Shown here: piece after piece, positions 35,036 to 45,520 of the stretch
Layout of the letters: every line of letters starts with the position of its first letter
Position numbering within the stretch: the first letter of the stretch is position 1
Origin: Solenopsis invicta
Lineage: Eukaryota; Arthropoda; Insecta; Hymenoptera; Formicidae
Direction of reading: 5' to 3'
Assembly (NCBI RefSeq): GCF_016802725.1
Contig: NC_052667.1
Location: 17,561,846-17,625,845, forward strand
Length of the DNA: 64,000 nt
Made by a program: the position numbers and the translations under genes
The notes under the pieces: generated by a model
Seen by the model: the letters and a program-made list of their open reading frames with translations, nothing else
Databases searched by the model: none
Told to the model about the DNA's origin: nothing

Positions 35036-36480
35036 ATGCCCAGAAGGAAACGCGCTCCTGCAGGGACACTTAACGACGAAAAAACAAACGACGTTAGGTC
35101 AGACTCATCATCGTCCTCAATAGAAATCGCGGCAACCGCGTTAGAAGATATTCGCGACGCAATTAATAAAGTGTTAAACGAAACGGTGAGCGAGACAGAC
35201 GACACAGACTTTGTTATAACAACTAGAGAATTCCCTGTAAAATTACACGATTTTAGTTTACTAAATATGGACGGACAACCTCGACACAACAGACCGACGC
35301 CACAACGGCACGCTCTCCCGTCGGAACGTCGAGGAAATTAACTGCCAATGTAGCAGAAAATGATACAACTCAACAATACGCCGAGCCCGAAGTAACGCCA
35401 ACAACAACTTACGATTTGCCAATAACAGAAAATTTCCTAATGCATGAACTATTGCGAGAAATAAGGGAACTTCGGGTATCTTTCACGGGAACCGTACCCG
35501 AAGCCCGCGGTACCCCACCTAGGGACACGAACCAAGAAACAAGGAGTTTCCATAATCATGCCCGCGAACTTTCTTATGGCCGATCCGTGTACGATATCAG
35601 AAATCAGAGAGGATCAACGGTTAATTTCTTAACGTTAAAAGACGCTCGAAACATGATCCCAGATATAGACGGAACTTCCCGAGATCGCGTAAAAGAATTT
35701 ATAAACGCTAGCTCATATGCTATGAAAAATATTCACCCAGCAGAAGAGCACTCACTGCTTGAGGCCATGATCTGCACGAAATTCAAGGGAAAGGCGATGA
35801 CGGATTTCCAAACACGGGATATAAGAAGTTACGAACAAAAGAGAGCTAGAAAACGAATATTTAAGCAAACGAAGCACAGCGCATTTGCAAATCGAATTTA
35901 ATTCACTAAAACAAAAAAGTGGAGAAAGCGCGCAAGACTTCGGACGCCGAGTAGATAAATTGGCAATGGATCTGTACGAATCAATGGAAGAGGGCAAGGA
36001 GCACACTCAAGAACAACAACGAGCCATTTTAGAAGGCATTAGAGAACAGGCCCTCCATAATTATCAAACCGGATTGCACGAGGATATCAAGCTCCTTGTA
36101 CGCGCACAGCGATATCCGACGCTGGCTGAAACGATAACCGGCGCAACGGCCGAGGAAAAAATTAAAGGCTCAAGCAATCGCAATTCGAAGTTTTATCCAA
36201 GGAATAGATCAGAGTTCCAAAAACAGATCCCCTCGTTTAGAACACCGTAATGCAAAAAATGCGGGAAAACCGGGCACTACGGACAAGACTGCCGTAGTAG
36301 CCGATATGCAAACCGCTTCTCATTACCGAGACCGGAAAATCGCTCTCACATAAATACTTTTGAAAAATATTGCAATCATTGCAAGAAGAAAGGGCACACC
36401 CGCAAGGAATGTTGGTGGCTAAACAATCAAAGAGGCACCGCAACGAAAGAAACAAAAACTTATCAAAACGGTAAAAATAA
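35036..36480 (+). pseudogene. Errantivirus gag, broken
   Basis: The reading frame opens at 35036 (MPRRKRAPAG), shifts near 35340, continues from 35416 to about 35880 and shifts again into 35885-36250. The middle holds the capsid-like region (FLTLKDARNMIPDIDG onward). After an in-frame TAA at 36248-36250 come two CCHC zinc knuckles, CKKCGKTGHYGQDC-like (36251-36292) and CNHCKKKGHTRKEC (about 36371-36412). In relatives this protein forms the particle and binds genomic RNA. Three disruptions make it non-functional as a single protein. Confidence 0.85.
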
Positions 36481-36589
36481 TAAAACAGAAAAAATACGAG
36501 CCATAAAAAACTCGGGCGCACAAAGCAGCGAAGAAGAAAAGAAGGAAGAGATAAATAAGATAACGTCGCGCAACGTCGCCGCGTATCGA

Positions 36590-39500
36590 GTGTCACACAT
36601 GCGACACGCGCCAAGAGAAGATACCGGGCTGGATATGATATCACTGCCTGTACGAGAGGCCCAAAGAAATCATATTGCTTTCTTGTTCGACACAAGGGCA
36701 ACAATCTCGATTATAAAATTGAAGACATTAAAAGATGAGACTATAATACAAGATGAAAAAATAAAACTAACTGGGAAATAAAACTAACTGGGATAACAGG
36801 CAATTCAATTACCACACTTGGGAAAACGTATCTACATATACATGTACAAGATGCAAAAATAAGCCACCCAGTATACGTAATCAAAGACAACGAACCTTTA
36901 GAGTACGATGGAATACTCGGGGCCGACTTTGTCAGGAAAAATAATGACATGCGATTATGGATCAAGAAAAGTGACCATTGGCAAAACAAGCTTTAACTTA
37001 TTTCCATATCGAAGGATAATACTAAAATCACGAAGCGAAACTATCGTACAAGTATCAACAAATCAAAATAAAATTCGTATAATCAAATCAGAAGAATTAA
37101 AAGCAGGAGTCTATATCGGATGCTGCTTGGTAGAACCAAATGAGTTCACGTGCCCAGCGAGTATATTAAATACTACGGAAGAGGAAATAGATATCCAAGC
37201 ACCACAGGTAAAAATCGAGGAATTAATATGTGAAGATACTCTCGAAAAACCAATAAATAAAATCGAGAAGAAAAACGCACCAAAAATTTCAAGAAAAGAG
37301 CAAATAAATAACCTCTTGAGAATAAGCCATTTAAATGAAGAAGAGAAGAAAACTCTCTTAAATATTTGCGAAGAATTTAGCGATATTTTCCACTTAGAAG
37401 GAGAACGGCTAACGTGCACCTCAAAGGTTTCGCACGAAATAAAAACACGCGCGGACACAGCAAGTGTAAATGTCAGACCGTATCGATTACCCGAGAAACA
37501 TAAAATCGAGATAAATAAGCAAATAAAAAACATGCTAGACCAAAAAATAATACAGCCGAGCACAAGTCAATGGAATGCGCCATTACTCGTAGTCCCCAAA
37601 AAATTAGATGCGTCAGGCAAACCAAAATTACGCATCGTAGTCGACTTTCGAAAACTAAACGATTTAACAATTGGAGATTCGTTTCCAATACCTAACATCA
37701 CTGACATCTTGGACCAGCTAGGCAATGCGAAATATTTCTCAACACTAGATTTGGCGTCGGAATATCATCAAATCCCAATGTCTAAAAATGATAAACAAAA
37801 AACAGCATTCTCAACAGCGCACGGACATTACGAATTTAATCGAATGCCGTTCGGATTGAAGAATGCGCCTGCAACCTTCCAACGCCTAATGAATAGTATT
37901 TTAACAGGATTACAATGACTAAAATGTCTAGTACATCTCGATTACATCGTAATATACGGTTCGAGTTTAGAAGAACACAACAAACAAAAAATTGAAGTAT
38001 TTAAACGACTACGGAAGAGTAATCTAAAATTACAACCTGACAAATGTGAATTTCTAAGAAAGGAAGTGATATACTTGGGACACATTATAACAGAAAAGGG
38101 GATCTCACCAGATCCATCCAAGCTCGAAGCTGTAAGCAAATTTCCGACTCCTCGTCGAGTAAAGGAAATTCAAGCATTTATAGGGTTAGCAGGATATTAT
38201 AAAAAATTTATAGAAAATTTTTCAAAGATCGCCAAACCGCTCACAAAATTAATGAAAAAAAGAGAAAAATTTGAGTGGACGAACGATCAACAGAATGCGT
38301 TTGATGCATTAAAAAATAAATTAATAACGGCGCCCGAAGTATCCAGACTTCAACGCAGAGTTTATCGTCACGACGGACGCATCACATTACGCCATTGGAG
38401 CCGTACTCTCGCAAGGGATCATAGGCCAGGATCAGCCGATCGCATATGCAAGCCGAGTGTTAACAAAAGCCGAACAGAACTACAATATGACCGAAAAGGA
38501 ACTATTGGCCATAATCTGGACGGTTAAACATTTCCGGCCATATGTATACGGTACAAAATTTAAAATTATCACGGATCACAAGCACTGATATGGCTATTCA
38601 ATGTAAACGATCCAGGTTCTCGACTAATCAGATGGCGACTTAAATTAGAAGAATACGATTACGAAATAATTCACAAAACTGGTAAAATAAATAAGAACGC
38701 CGATGCCTTGAGTCGAAATCCGATCCGAACGGACGAGCATATAAACGCGATAAAAGATGACGACGACAAGAAAGGAGAAGACGAAGAAGATGAAGAAGGA
38801 CAAGTAAATTATTCCGAAGATGAAAAGGAGAAAATATTATATGAATACCACGATGCCCCCCTCGGAGGACATCAGGGAGTAAAAAGAACTCTTGAGAGAA
38901 TTAAATTAAAACATCAATGGCACGGAATGAAAAAATATATAGAGACGTATATCGCAAAATGCGAATATTGCCAAAAAAATAAATTAAGGCAAAAAACTAA
39001 AATGCCGTTAATAATAACGGATACGGCTAAAAAGCCATTCGAGAAATGTGCGTTGGATATAGTAGGACCATTAACGGTTACTACATCCGGATATAAATAC
39101 GCACTAACATTTCAAGACTACTTAACAAATTTCAGCAAGGCAATTGCACTAATAAACCAAGAGGCAAATACCATAGCAAAAGAGTTCGTAACAAAAATCG
39201 TGCTTGAACACGGAATACCCGAAAAAGTTCTAACAGACCAGGGTACAAATTTTACAAGTGAAATTTTTAAGAACACATGTAAAATTCTAAAAATCGAGAA
39301 AATTCAGACGACCGCTTACCACCCAAAAACGAATGGAGCATTAGAGCGATCGCACAGAACCTTAGCAGAATATCTAAGGCATTATATTAATGAAGATCAA
39401 ACAAATTGGGACGAGTGGTTACCGTACGCAATGTTCACATACAACACCACGCCCCACACAGCTACAGGCTTCACGCCATTCGAATTATTAATGGGTATCA

Positions 39501-39843
39501 GGCAACCATGCCCACGGCGTTAACAAAACCGCCGAAACAAGAATATACATACGATGATTATGCACAAGAAGTGCGAGAACGAATAAGAGCCACAAATCAA
39601 GTGGCAAGAGAAAAATTAAAAGAAGAAAAACAAAAAGCAAAGCTCCAATTTGACAAAAAAACCAATGAAGAAAATTTTTGAATAGGAGATCAAGTACTAC
39701 TATTTGATGAAACCCTACGACGAGGAAGATCGAAAAAACTTGACTCGAAATGGACAGGACCGTACACTGTGATCAAGAAACACAGTGACTTAAATCTCAC
39801 GATAAAGAAAGGCCGAAAGGAAATACGCGTACACGCAGATTAA
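36590..39843 (+). pseudogene. Errantivirus pol, broken
   Basis: Order: protease near 36680 (FDTRATIS where DTG or DSG is expected), reverse transcriptase (36908-38340), RNase H (about 38340-38720), HHCC finger (HQGVKRTL to CEYCQKNK, 38868-38980) and integrase core. Integrase Asp in ALDIVGP, Asp in LTDQGTNF and Glu in NGALERSH are all present. A GPY/F-like tail (KWTGPYTVIKK) ends at TAA 39841-39843. Breaks: a 17-bp tandem duplication at about 36760-36793, TGA at 37917 for an expected Trp, the YxDD box reading HLDY (37934-37945), and shifts near 38340, 38580, 39520 and 39681. Reverse transcription is therefore lost. Confidence 0.9.
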
Positions 39844-39901
39844 AATTATTTATAAATCATTAACGCGACGCGAGCAACAAAAATAAAATAGATACGGAAC
39901 A

Positions 39902-39904
<3 letters not shown>

Positions 39905-39938
<34 letters not shown>

Positions 39939-39952
39939 TAATAATAATAATA
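39905..39952 (+). repeat. (AAT)n microsatellite
   Basis: About 16 AAT units, one interrupted by C, between pol and the mariner insertion. Confidence 0.95.
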
Positions 39953-40173
39953 CGGAAAAGGGGGAAAATTATATACACAACTATATACATATATACAAAA
40001 GAGAGAATAAACTAAAGGGCAAGATAAAATTTATAAACTTACCATAAAAAATCATAATCCAAAAAATCCAAGTGAGATAATCCCAAAGAAACGAACAGGA
40101 TAGTCAGTAAACACTAAACTACATTACAATTAAACTACACTAAAAAACTACAACTACACTAACACTATAACTA

Positions 40174-41495
40174 CGAGGTGTGTTCAAAAAGTATCGCGAA
40201 TTTTGTGTTTTTTCAAAAATTATTTATTTATTCATGAATATCTATTTTGTCCCCTTCAAAGTAATCCCCATGAGATATTATACACTTGTGCCAACGGTTT
40301 TTCCAATCTTCGAAGCACTTCAAAAAATCATTTTTTTTTATCTTGTTCAGCTCCTCCTTCGATGCCGTCTTTATCTCGTCAAGCGTAGCGTAACGTCGTC
40401 CTTTCATGGGCCTCTTCAGTTTAGGGAACAAGAAAAAGTCACAGGGGGCCAGATCTGGGGAATACGGTGGCTGCGGCATCATTAGTGTGTTGTTTTTGGC
40501 CAAAAAGTCGCGCACAAGCAACGATGTGTGAGCAGGGGCGTTATCGTGGTGCAAAAGCCAATTTTTGTTCTTCCACAAATCCGGGCGTTTCTGGCGGATT
40601 GCTTCGCGCAAATTGCGCATAACTTGCAGGTAATATTCCTTATTGACCGTTCTACCCTGTGGCAAGAACTCATGATGCACCACGCCCCTGCAATCGAAGA
40701 AAACTGTCAGCAAAACTTTCACATTCGACCGAACTTGGCGCGCTTTTTTCGGTCTTGGTTCGTGCGGCAGCTTCCATTGAGATGATTGAGCTTTGGTTTC
40801 CACGTCATAACCATAAACCCACGATTCGTCACCAGTTATGACCCTCTGGAGCAAATTTGGGTCGTCGCGGACAGAGTCTAACATCTCATTAGCAATGTTC
40901 ATGCGATGCTGTTTTTGGTCGCAATTGAGCAATTTTGGTACGAATTTCGCGGCGACCCGTCTCATGCCCAAATCATTGATAAAAATCGAATGGCACGAGC
41001 CAATCGATATGTTTAGGTCCTCAGCAACTTCTCTAACGGTGATTCGACGATTGGCCAATACCATTTTCTCCACTTCATTAATTTTTTCGTCTGTTGTTGA
41101 AGTGCTCGGGCGTCCGGCACGCTCTTCGTCGTTCACATCTTCTCGGCCTTCTGAGAACATTTTGTACCACCGATAAACGTTGCTTCGGTCCAAGGTAGCT
41201 TCTCCGTATGCCACAGTCAACATTCGGAATGCATCCGCGCACTTAATTTCGTTTTTCACACAAAATTTGATACAGGTTCTTTGATCCATTTTTTTGAATA
41301 GGTAAAAATCGAAGACGATCCAAAACACGTGCAAGCAAAGCAGCTGTCAACAATTAAGTGAACATTCAAAATGGCCGAGCTTGTCGGCATAAGTGAGAGA
41401 CATGAGTACCAACATAACGCCACAAAAAGATCGAAATTCGAATATACGTAACCCGCGAAAATTCAAAATTCGCGATACTTTTTGAACACACCTCG
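40174..41495 (-). mobile_element. Intact mariner element
   Basis: Inverted ends of at least 32 bp match perfectly (outer bases CGAGGTGTGTTCAAAAAGTA). TA flanks both sides (40172-40173, 41496-41497). The 1322-bp element holds one uninterrupted transposase gene. It is inserted between pol and env of the errantivirus, precisely in the TA of an antisense TAG stop codon. Confidence 0.97.
40228..41289 (-). CDS. Mariner transposase, apparently intact (353 aa)
   Basis: ATG at 41289 (MDQRTCIKFC) is preferred over the upstream in-frame ATG at 41334 because it gives the usual mariner length, near 350 aa. The N-terminal half has two helix-turn-helix regions (ADAFRMLTVAYGEATLDRSN and TVREVAEDLNISIGSCHSI). 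The linker-catalytic half has ITGDESWVYGYD (Asp 1), HHDNAPAHTS (Asp 2) and PPYSPDLAPCDFFLF (Asp 3); 34 residues separate Asp 2 and Asp 3, giving D34D. No stop or frameshift interrupts it. Relatives cut and paste the element at TA sites from perfect inverted ends, which are also intact here. It is a candidate for an active or very recently active copy. Confidence 0.95.
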   Translation of the reverse strand: MDQRTCIKFCVKNEIKCADAFRMLTVAYGEATLDRSNVYRWYKMFSEGREDVNDEERAGRPSTSTTDEKINEVEKMVLANRRITVREVAEDLNISIGSCHSIFINDLGMRRVAAKFVPKLLNCDQKQHRMNIANEMLDSVRDDPNLLQRVITGDESWVYGYDVETKAQSSQWKLPHEPRPKKARQVRSNVKVLLTVFFDCRGVVHHEFLPQGRTVNKEYYLQVMRNLREAIRQKRPDLWKNKNWLLHHDNAPAHTSLLVRDFLAKNNTLMMPQPPYSPDLAPCDFFLFPKLKRPMKGRRYATLDEIKTASKEELNKIKKNDFLKCFEDWKNRWHKCIISHGDYFEGDKIDIHE

Positions 41496-41496
41496 T

Positions 41497-42363
41497 ATTT
41501 AACTGTAGTAAGACTGGCGGAGTCTTCGGCGGAGTAGGCGGTACTCCCCCCCCCCTCCTCCTCATCCACTGCGTTTTCATTAAACACAAAAAGTGGAGGA
41601 AAATCAGGGTCCATTAATAAATTGATCAAGTTGCCCGCTCCTTCGTCATCAGAAACCTCGATTTCATCAAGCGCGGCCTGAAGCGGATCATTTGCATCTT
41701 CGATCTCGTCATCGGAGAGGGGATCCCCATCGATAAAAACAATATCGTCATCTGCAGCAGCGAGAGGAACCATCTCATCAGCCACAAAATGCATCTCAAG
41801 CAACTGAGGATTAACATCCAGCTCATCACCAAAATCCCCTGTGGCCGCCGATTCGTCCACCTCCGGGAAATGGGGCACTAAGAATAACATATTCAAACAG
41901 CGTTACACAGCGACAAACAGTCGAGAAGAGACTGAGAAGAAATAAAGAATAAAGGTCACAGAGAGAAAAAGATAATCAGAAGCTGAACCAGCAGAATAAA
42001 AATTATCAGAAGAAAACGACACCAGGTAAAAGAACCTGATAGTCGAAGAGAGAGGGCACAGAGACTTCAAAGAAACTCACCACAACCTCTCCAGGACCTG
42101 CCAGAAGGAGCACCTCCAAAATCGAAATCGTCTAACAAAATTGTCTCTGCAGAATGTAGAGAACAATTATCATCAGACGACCTATCGTCATCTGAGAGTA
42201 CCTCCGGCCCAGGCTCCGGAAGCACGCCAGGAACCTCGTCAAATTCAAAAGGCTCCTCATAACAATCATACACTATATCGGGAAGAGCAAACCGATCCCA
42301 TATATTAATAGGACATTCCTCTCTAACGACTGAAATTGCTTCAATATACGGGAGACGAGACAT
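41497..42363 (-). CDS. Antisense spliced acidic ORF inside the errantivirus, unrecognised
   Basis: On the strand opposite to gag-pol-env, exon 1 (42363-42081) begins MSRLPYIEAISVV. An intron at 42080-41878 has GTGAGT at its start and TTATTCTTAG at its end. Exon 2 runs from 41877. Joining in phase gives 221 codons, about one quarter Asp plus Glu, with hydrophobic residues among acidic ones (LLDDFDFGG, LLMDPDFPPLFVF), as in transcription activation domains. The original stop is TAG, whose TA is the mariner insertion point; today the frame reads on into the mariner end. A TATATAA box on the same strand lies at about 42497-42488. No database family recognised; it may be an accessory gene of the element. 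Confidence 0.55.
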
Positions 42364-42487
42364 TTTCCCAGACACTCGACAAAAGCGACGAGAAGGCTGA
42401 TAAATCGAGTAAAACATAAAGACGGCACAACCAGTGCCAAGAAAAGGATCCGTGGAATAAAATACGATAATATGTAACCGGATGATT

Positions 42488-42497
42488 ACAGGTTATA
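42488..42497 (-). promoter_or_regulatory. TATA-like box upstream of the antisense ORF
   Basis: On the minus strand the sequence reads GGTATATAACC about 125 bp before the ATG at 42363. It could also be chance in AT-rich sequence. Confidence 0.35.
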
Positions 42498-42503
42498 TAC
42501 CAT

Positions 42504-44303
42504 ATAGACCAGCATACAGGGATCGAAACAAAACCCCACCTTATCAGAAGAAGTAAGAGAATCAACGAGCAACGAGCCGTACGAAGTAGAAGAATTTACT
42601 CACCATCCAGGAATATATTATAAAAAATTAGGAGAATTACACCCATTAGAATCAACATGGAAAATAGTTATAGAAATAGAATTTACCACACTAATAAAAC
42701 GACAAGAGCAATTACACGATTACATGCAAAAAACAAAAAACATGTGCCAACTACTCGCATTCGCGCACAAAGAAACATGCCTCTACGAAATAGCAAAAAG
42801 AGATTTCGAAGAAATAAATAAAAATATGAAAAAAATAAAATTAATGTATCAATCATCACGGATAGAAAAAAGAGGTATAATTGATGGAATAGGAACCATC
42901 GCGAAATCTCTGTTCGGCACAATGGACGCAAATGACGAAAAACTAATTAATGAACAATTAACTTTACTACAAAACGAACAGCAGACGATACAACACGCGA
43001 CGAAAAACCAAATTAAGATACTACAAGAGACAATAGCCCACATAGATAAAACCGAGGAAACAATACAAAAAAATGAAGACCTTCTCGGAAATGTGACGAA
43101 AAATTTAAGACAACAACTAAAATTCAATGACAGACAAAACAACATACACAAACACTTTCTAGTAATTAACGCGATATTAGGAAATTTAAAACGTGACACA
43201 AAAGACATAGCAGACTATTTAGTATTAATAAAACAAGGGATACTACACCCACAATTAACGCCAGTAACAAGTATAATAGATAGTCTAAAGGAAGCAAACT
43301 TGCAATTACCGGAAGGACTTTATTTCCCATTTCGGATTAACATAAATAAATGGTTTGAAATCGAAAAAATAACTACAATAAACTCATACTATAATAACGG
43401 TAAAATATTTACGATATTAAAATTTCCGTTAATCTCACACACAGAATATAGCATACTTAACGTAATTGCATTACCTATACCAAGAAATGAAAACCAATAT
43501 GCTATCATTAAAATCAAAAATCCGGTAATAGCAATCAGTACAGAAAAACGCTCATATATTACACTCTTGCAAAACAAATTAAATACATGTAAAAATATAG
43601 ATAGAAAATACTTATGCAAAGAAAACTTTTCAATACAACGCATAAACACAAGTCCAACATGCGAGACAGAGATATACGTAGAAAATAAAGTACAAAGGGA
43701 CAATTGCGAAATAAGATACATAACTTCTAATAACACAATTTGGATACCACTAGGTAATCCGCATTCGTGGTTATACTCGACAACAAGAAAACAATCAATA
43801 ATCATCCAATGTGAAAACCACGGAAAAATAAAGAAAACGATTCAAAATACAGGTAAAATCACATTAAAAGTAATTGCAAATTAATAACACAAGAGGTAAC
43901 ACTACAATCACCTAAAATATTAAACGAGACAAAAATTGAGGCATGCATGCCAGATTACAATATTTCATTACCAAAAGAAATAATACAAGAAAAAATGAAT
44001 ATGTCTCAAATAAAAATAGAAAGAATAGTGCAAGACCATCCAAAATTAAAAAATTTAGAAACTAAGTTAAAAGAATTAAATGAGGGTCTTGACACTTCAT
44101 ATTTTCAATCAAAAAACTTTATTTACCCTATGGCAACAAGCGACGTTACCATGTTGATAATCGTAGCAGTTGCAATAGGGATAATACTATGTACTGTAAA
44201 AAGGAAACGGAGCAAAAAGAGAGAAACGTTAGAATACGAAGGCAAGCATTATAATACTTTACCTAGATCAATTTTAAAACGCACACAAAGCACGCGTTTC
44301 TAA
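42504..44303 (+). pseudogene. Errantivirus env-like glycoprotein gene, broken
   Basis: The open frame runs from about 42504 (just after a candidate 3' splice site, CATATAG near 42509) to a stop at 43884. A short Lys-Arg dibasic site (codons 42868-42873) precedes a glycine-rich hydrophobic segment of about 20 residues (42874-42933), the arrangement of baculovirus F-type and errantivirus Env fusion proteins. A long helical region follows. A one-base shift at about 43884 moves the C-terminal part to another frame (43947-44303), which carries a membrane helix (about 44148-44202) and a basic tail KRKRSKKR. Start and signal peptide are not evident, as expected if env uses a spliced leader. Split, hence probably inactive. 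Confidence 0.8.
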
Positions 44304-44451
44304 ATACTCAATAAACTAAAAATATTAATATAAATAAGAGATAATAATATTAATATAAATAAATAAGGTAGAAAACTACGTGCCAACGTTTTCTTTCCCG
44401 GCGAGGGAGGGGTGTTAAAAACGAAAAACTCCTTTTTCTCGTTTTTCTTTC

Positions 44452-44466
44452 CCGGCGGGGGAAGAG
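44452..44466 (+). promoter_or_regulatory. Polypurine tract before the 3' LTR
   Basis: GGCGGGGGAAGAG directly precedes the 3' LTR. A similar tract, GGCGAGGGAGGGG at 44399-44411, lies 55 bp upstream and is also followed by TGTT; the block CGTTTTTCTTTCCCGGCG is duplicated. Confidence 0.75.
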
Positions 44467-45077
44467 TGTTGTACCCTGTACAACTACGATAATTACACGC
44501 ATAGCAACAGGAAATTAAGATTCCTATTGCTATGCATACGCGTAGCGGACTCGAATTCCGCATACGCTAGAAATATCGAAAGACGCTGATGGTCTGTCGG
44601 GCTTCCGGTCCGCAACACCATCGCGCTGCGCCAACTAATGCTGAGTCGCTGTCCGGTATTCGGATTTCGGCTAAGCGTGGGAGCTACATGCCGCAAGGAA
44701 CACGATTGGCTGAACCAAACGACGAATTTCCGTATAAATATCGCGATAAAATCGGAAAGCGACGGAAGAGTTTGACAAGCAGCTGTCCGGTGTGTTACTC
44801 GCCGTGACTTACACGTCGAGCTAACACAATCCGGAGATAACAGCCGACCTATATATACCGGGCCGTCCGGGAAGAGCAAGCAAACGAGCGACATATATAA
44901 TCATACTACAAGTGTAATGAGGGCAATACTAAAGAAAATACATTATTTTAACGTTGGAACAAGCAAGTGTTTTATCTTCAACCACCGAGCGGCCCTTCCT
45001 ACGAGTCCTAACTCCTAACGCCGAAAAGATCCCGATATACCTACCGACGTTCCCGGAGCCATCACCGGGACACAACA
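44467..45077 (+). repeat. 3' LTR of errantivirus
   Basis: Direct copy of 34111-34725, followed by GTTA. Differences from the 5' LTR are a few short deletions and substitutions. Confidence 0.92.
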
Positions 45078-45081
45078 GTTA

Positions 45082-45510
45082 TTATTATTAAAACACAATA
45101 TTTTAACATGAAAATCTTTCATTGAATTGATCTTTGATATTTAAATGCAATTATATTCTGCTAAATTTATCACTTTTTGTAAATAAAAATCGCTGTATAT
45201 ATGTATGTATATTATTATGTTTCGATAATTAATATGATTTTGGACATGAATAGTTTATGAAAAACGCTTCTTTTTTAACTGATTTAATGGAAGAACTACC
45301 ATCAAAAGATTCCATAGTATTTTAAAAAATTAGCAGAGGTTTAACATCAAAATATATTAGATCACCATATTGGTCTGATTCTGTAAAACTACTGATAAGA
45401 ACTAAATACCGTTAAAAAATTTTTTGCTGTTTATTAAAATAATCATATTTCAATGAAATCTTGCATTAAAAAAATAAAAAGGAAAATCTTAATGCAAAAT
45501 AAATTAAATG
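45082..45510 (+). other. AT-rich spacer with unassigned coding-like remnant
   Basis: Around 45255-45415 a plus-strand stretch reads ASFLTDLMEELPSKDSIVF, then a stop, then ISRGLTSKYIRSPYWSDSVK. It looks protein-like but matches no family I know. The rest is non-coding. Confidence 0.25.
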
Positions 45511-45520
45511 ATATGCAGTG

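Larger units (their letters stand above)
34111..45077 (+). mobile_element. Errantivirus-like gypsy element with env
   Basis: Direct LTRs 34111-34725 and 44467-45077, GTTA duplication, a tRNA-Leu-type primer site, gag, pol in the order protease, reverse transcriptase, RNase H, integrase, and a downstream env. Removing the mariner at 40174-41495 leaves about 9.6 kb. The LTRs are very similar (small indels and a few substitutions), so insertion is fairly recent, yet gag, pol and env all carry breaks. It lies in an intron of the beta-subunit gene on the opposite strand. Confidence 0.94.

Noticed and set aside
43389..43805. Antisense ORF opposite env (138 codons)
   Set aside because: Hydrophobic frame opposite an AT-rich coding region; unlike the antisense ORF at 41.5-42.4 kb it has no splice sites, promoter or compositional signature.
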